Source: an uncultured Granulosicoccus sp. (GTDB lineage: Bacteria > Pseudomonadota > Gammaproteobacteria > Granulosicoccales > Granulosicoccaceae). Taken from it: a stretch of DNA of 7,800 nt. The position numbers and the translations under genes are program-made. Location: the NCBI GenBank assembly GCA_938016235.1, contig CALLPU010000169.1:1-7800 (forward strand), written 5' to 3'. Below, one piece after another: positions 5,991 to 7,800 of this stretch. The notes beneath the pieces are model-generated. The model was not told where the DNA came from and searched no databases. It saw only the letters and a program-made list of their open reading frames with translations. Each line of letters begins with the position of its first letter. Position 1 is the first letter of the stretch.

Positions 5991-6440
5991 ATGAATCATC
6001 AAGACGAATATCCACCAGAATATCTGGCTAGCATCCTCGCAGATGTCAAAACCATTGCCATGGTAGGGGCCAGCGCTGATCCAACCAAGTTCAGTTATGG
6101 TGTGCTGCGAGTGCTGCATGAACAAGGCTACAACATGAAGCCTGTGAATCCGCGCGAAGCCGGCAATCAGATCCGGGGCCTGACGGTGTATGAATCGCTC
6201 GCGGCCATTGACGAACCCGTTGACATGGTGGAAGTATTCCGCGCCTCGGAATATCTACCCGGAATTGCACAAGAAGCCATCGACATCGGCGCCAGCGTTC
6301 TGTGGGGGCAAATAGGCGTTTACAGTGAAGAGGCAGCTGATCTGGCTGAAAAAAACGGTTTGCGTGTAGTCATGAACCGATGCCCGAAGATTGAATTGTT
6401 CCGGCCTTTCTGGAAACCCAGATTAGGCCAGACAATATGA
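5991..6440 (+). CDS. CoA-binding Rossmann-fold protein, YccU type
   Basis: A 149-residue single CoA-binding domain, the usual size for the stand-alone YccU family, which is like the CoA-binding domain of succinyl-CoA synthetase alpha chains without the catalytic part. Motifs: KTIAMVGASADPTKFSYGVL (20-39, glycine-rich turn), MKPVNPRE (49-56), VDMVEVFRASEYLP (77-90), SVLWGQIGVYSEEAA (102-116) and the conserved end VVMNRCPKIE (126-135). The family binds CoA or an acyl-CoA, but its cellular job is unsettled. ATG 5991 is chosen: AAAGG lies five bases before it and it clears the SBP56 stop. An in-frame ATG at 5919 would add 24 unrelated residues overlapping SBP56. The stop overlaps the ferredoxin start (ATGA), implying coupled translation. 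Confidence 0.92.
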   Translation: MNHQDEYPPEYLASILADVKTIAMVGASADPTKFSYGVLRVLHEQGYNMKPVNPREAGNQIRGLTVYESLAAIDEPVDMVEVFRASEYLPGIAQEAIDIGASVLWGQIGVYSEEAADLAEKNGLRVVMNRCPKIELFRPFWKPRLGQTI

Positions 6441-6754
6441 GCAGCGGTTTCACCGTAGAGCTTAAAAACAGCGGTACAACGCTACGCATGACCGGTGACG
6501 AGACCATCTATGATGCTGCGTTGAAGGCTGGAGTTCAGTTACCGATTGGCTGTAACTACGGTGGCTGCATTACGTGTGCTGCAAGGCTTTTGACCGGTTC
6601 AGTTCGGCAGCCGGGCGCCACAGCGTTGAATCAGCGACAGTCGCGAGCCGGATACATCCTGCTTTGCGTTGCACGACCGAAAAGTGATTGCGTGATAGAC
6701 GAAGGTGTGGATTCCCATGATCAGTTGTATCGCAACCCGTTCGCCGGGCCGTAG
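6437..6754 (+). CDS. Plant-type [2Fe-2S] ferredoxin
   Basis: A 105-residue soluble electron carrier. Its cluster ligands follow Cys39-x4-Cys44-x2-Cys47-x29-Cys77, the exact spacing and numbering of chloroplast-type ferredoxins. Recognisable stretches are ETIYDAALKAGVQLPIGCNY (22-41), GGCITCAARLLTG and GYILLCVARP. A fifth Cys at 85 is probably not a ligand. There is no reductase domain fused, so it needs a partner. The start ATG overlaps the stop of the CoA-binding gene by four bases (ATGA). The next gene, 38 bases later, encodes a FAD-dependent dehydrogenase, a natural candidate to exchange electrons with it. SBP56 is two genes upstream. No signal sequence is present, so it works in the cytoplasm. 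Confidence 0.95.
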   Translation: MSSGFTVELKNSGTTLRMTGDETIYDAALKAGVQLPIGCNYGGCITCAARLLTGSVRQPGATALNQRQSRAGYILLCVARPKSDCVIDEGVDSHDQLYRNPFAGP

Positions 6755-6792
6755 TTCCGTTCAAAGCAACTCAACACACTGAACACGTTGAT

Positions 6793-7800
6793 ATGGATTC
6801 CTTGAAGCTGGCTATAGCCCAGGTTAGTGAGTTACTGGGGGAGCGGCTTTCCACAGGCAGCTCCATCTTACAACAGCACAGCCACGATGAGGCCTACAGC
6901 ACACCGGCTTTGCCGGATGCCGTGGCTTTCCCCGAATCCACGGAGGAGGTGTCGGCGATCATGAAAATCTGCTCGACCCACGGGTGCCCGGTGATTCCAT
7001 ACGGTATCGGCTCTTCGTTGGAAGGGCACGTGGTTCCCATTCAGGGCGGCATAACCATAGATACCTGCCGCATGAACAAAGTGCTGACAGTCAACGAAAG
7101 CGATATGGATGCGATTGTTCAACCTGGCGTCACACGCACCCAATTGAATACCGAACTACGCGCAACCGGTTTGATGTTCACGGTGGATCCTGGTGCCGAT
7201 GCCACCATGGGCGGGATGGCCGCAACGCGAGCGTCGGGTACGAATACGGTGCGCTATGGCACGATGCGGGACAACGTGCTTGCGCTGGAAGTGGTATTGC
7301 CAGGCGGGCAGGTGATAGAAACCGGCACACGCGCCAGGAAATCATCCGCAGGCTACGACCTGACGCGGCTCTTTGTGGGTTCTGAGGGCACGCTGGGCAT
7401 TATTACCCGGCTCACGGTGCGGTTGTTTGGTCAGCCGGATACGGTATCGGCGGCCACGTGTGCATTCAACAGCGTTGACGAGGCGGTAGATTCAGTCATC
7501 ATGGCAATGCAGATGGGGATTCCCATGGCACGCATTGAGCTGCTGGATGAGTTGCAGATGAAAGGCATGAATATCTACAATCCCGAGCTGCAGCTACCGG
7601 AGACACCGCATCTGTTTCTGGAGTTTCACGGTACCGAAGCCGGTGTAACCGAGCAAGTGGATATGTTCAAGGTTATTGGCGAAGAGTTTGGCGCGTCCGA
7701 CTTCCAGTGGGCTACTAAAACCGAAGACAGAAACCGGCTCTGGCAAGCTCGGCATAACGCCTACTACGCCGGTAAAGCCTTGAGGAAAGGCTCAGAAGGG
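6793..7800 (+). CDS. FAD-linked oxidase, D-lactate dehydrogenase / GlcD-like, 3' end outside window
   Basis: The frame is open from ATG 6793 to the window end (336 codons), so the C-terminus is missing. Residues about 38-215 form a PCMH-type FAD domain: PDAVAFPESTEEVSAIMK, VIPYGIGSSLEGH (68-79, phosphate-binding loop), QPGVTRTQLN, DPGADATMGGMAATRASGTN (132-151), RYGTMRDNVLALEVVLPGG and SAGYDLTRLFVGSEGTLGII (185-204). The later half starts the FAD-oxidase C-terminal substrate domain and reaches LWQARHNAYYA (317-327), typical of cytochrome-type D-lactate dehydrogenases (LDHD, yeast Dld1). Such enzymes oxidise D-2-hydroxy acids and hand electrons to cytochrome c, a quinone or a protein partner. 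No Shine-Dalgarno is clear, and no better upstream start is present. It is 38 bases after the ferredoxin gene, so it is probably in the same operon. The substrate cannot be fixed from sequence; glycolate, D-lactate or 2-hydroxyglutarate are all possible. Confidence 0.9.
   Translation, partial: MDSLKLAIAQVSELLGERLSTGSSILQQHSHDEAYSTPALPDAVAFPESTEEVSAIMKICSTHGCPVIPYGIGSSLEGHVVPIQGGITIDTCRMNKVLTVNESDMDAIVQPGVTRTQLNTELRATGLMFTVDPGADATMGGMAATRASGTNTVRYGTMRDNVLALEVVLPGGQVIETGTRARKSSAGYDLTRLFVGSEGTLGIITRLTVRLFGQPDTVSAATCAFNSVDEAVDSVIMAMQMGIPMARIELLDELQMKGMNIYNPELQLPETPHLFLEFHGTEAGVTEQVDMFKVIGEEFGASDFQWATKTEDRNRLWQARHNAYYAGKALRKGSEG

Noticed and set aside
6984..7385. 133-codon plus-strand open frame inside the flavoprotein gene
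   Set aside because: The main frame carries all FAD-domain motifs; this frame is His/Arg/Gly rich and shadow-like.

Overview
The window is a compact piece of a bacterial chromosome. It has moderate GC, genes separated by 0 to about 265 bases, and overlapping stop/start codons. No RNA gene, insertion sequence, CRISPR array or tandem repeat was seen. The protein families (IclR, TetR, YceI-OmpA with a Sec signal peptide, plant-type ferredoxin, D-lactate-dehydrogenase-like flavoprotein, SBP56) fit a Gram-negative aerobic proteobacterium. A marine gammaproteobacterium is a reasonable guess, but that is inference, not proof.

Left part: positions 2-475 hold the C-terminal ligand-binding half of an IclR regulator that enters from outside the window. 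It converges on a minus-strand block read from about 3668 down to 503: a secreted YceI-OmpA fusion protein, a TetR repressor, a hot-dog-fold acyl-CoA thioesterase and a tandem SnoaL/NTF2-like protein. The last two share a TGATG stop/start overlap and the first two are 10 bases apart, so the block is probably one operon. No substrate can be read from it. The enzyme pair suggests handling of a CoA-linked or small hydrophobic compound, with the TetR protein as likely local regulator.

Middle: a divergent control region of about 264 bases (3669-3932) separates that block from a plus-strand block. It contains an imperfect inverted repeat and a short GC-rich hairpin.

Right part: the plus-strand block runs from 3933 past the end of the window. 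It encodes a small secreted protein with one CxxCH haem-type motif, a full-length SBP56 (selenium-binding protein / methanethiol oxidase family) protein without a signal peptide, a CoA-binding Rossmann protein of the YccU type, a [2Fe-2S] ferredoxin with textbook cysteine spacing, and a D-lactate-dehydrogenase/glycolate-oxidase-type FAD protein cut by the window edge. The last four are separated by 22, -4 and 38 bases. They look like one redox operon in which SBP56 may act on a C1-sulfur or other thiol compound and the flavoprotein and ferredoxin move electrons. This grouping, together with the unusual CxxCH protein, is the most interesting part of the window.
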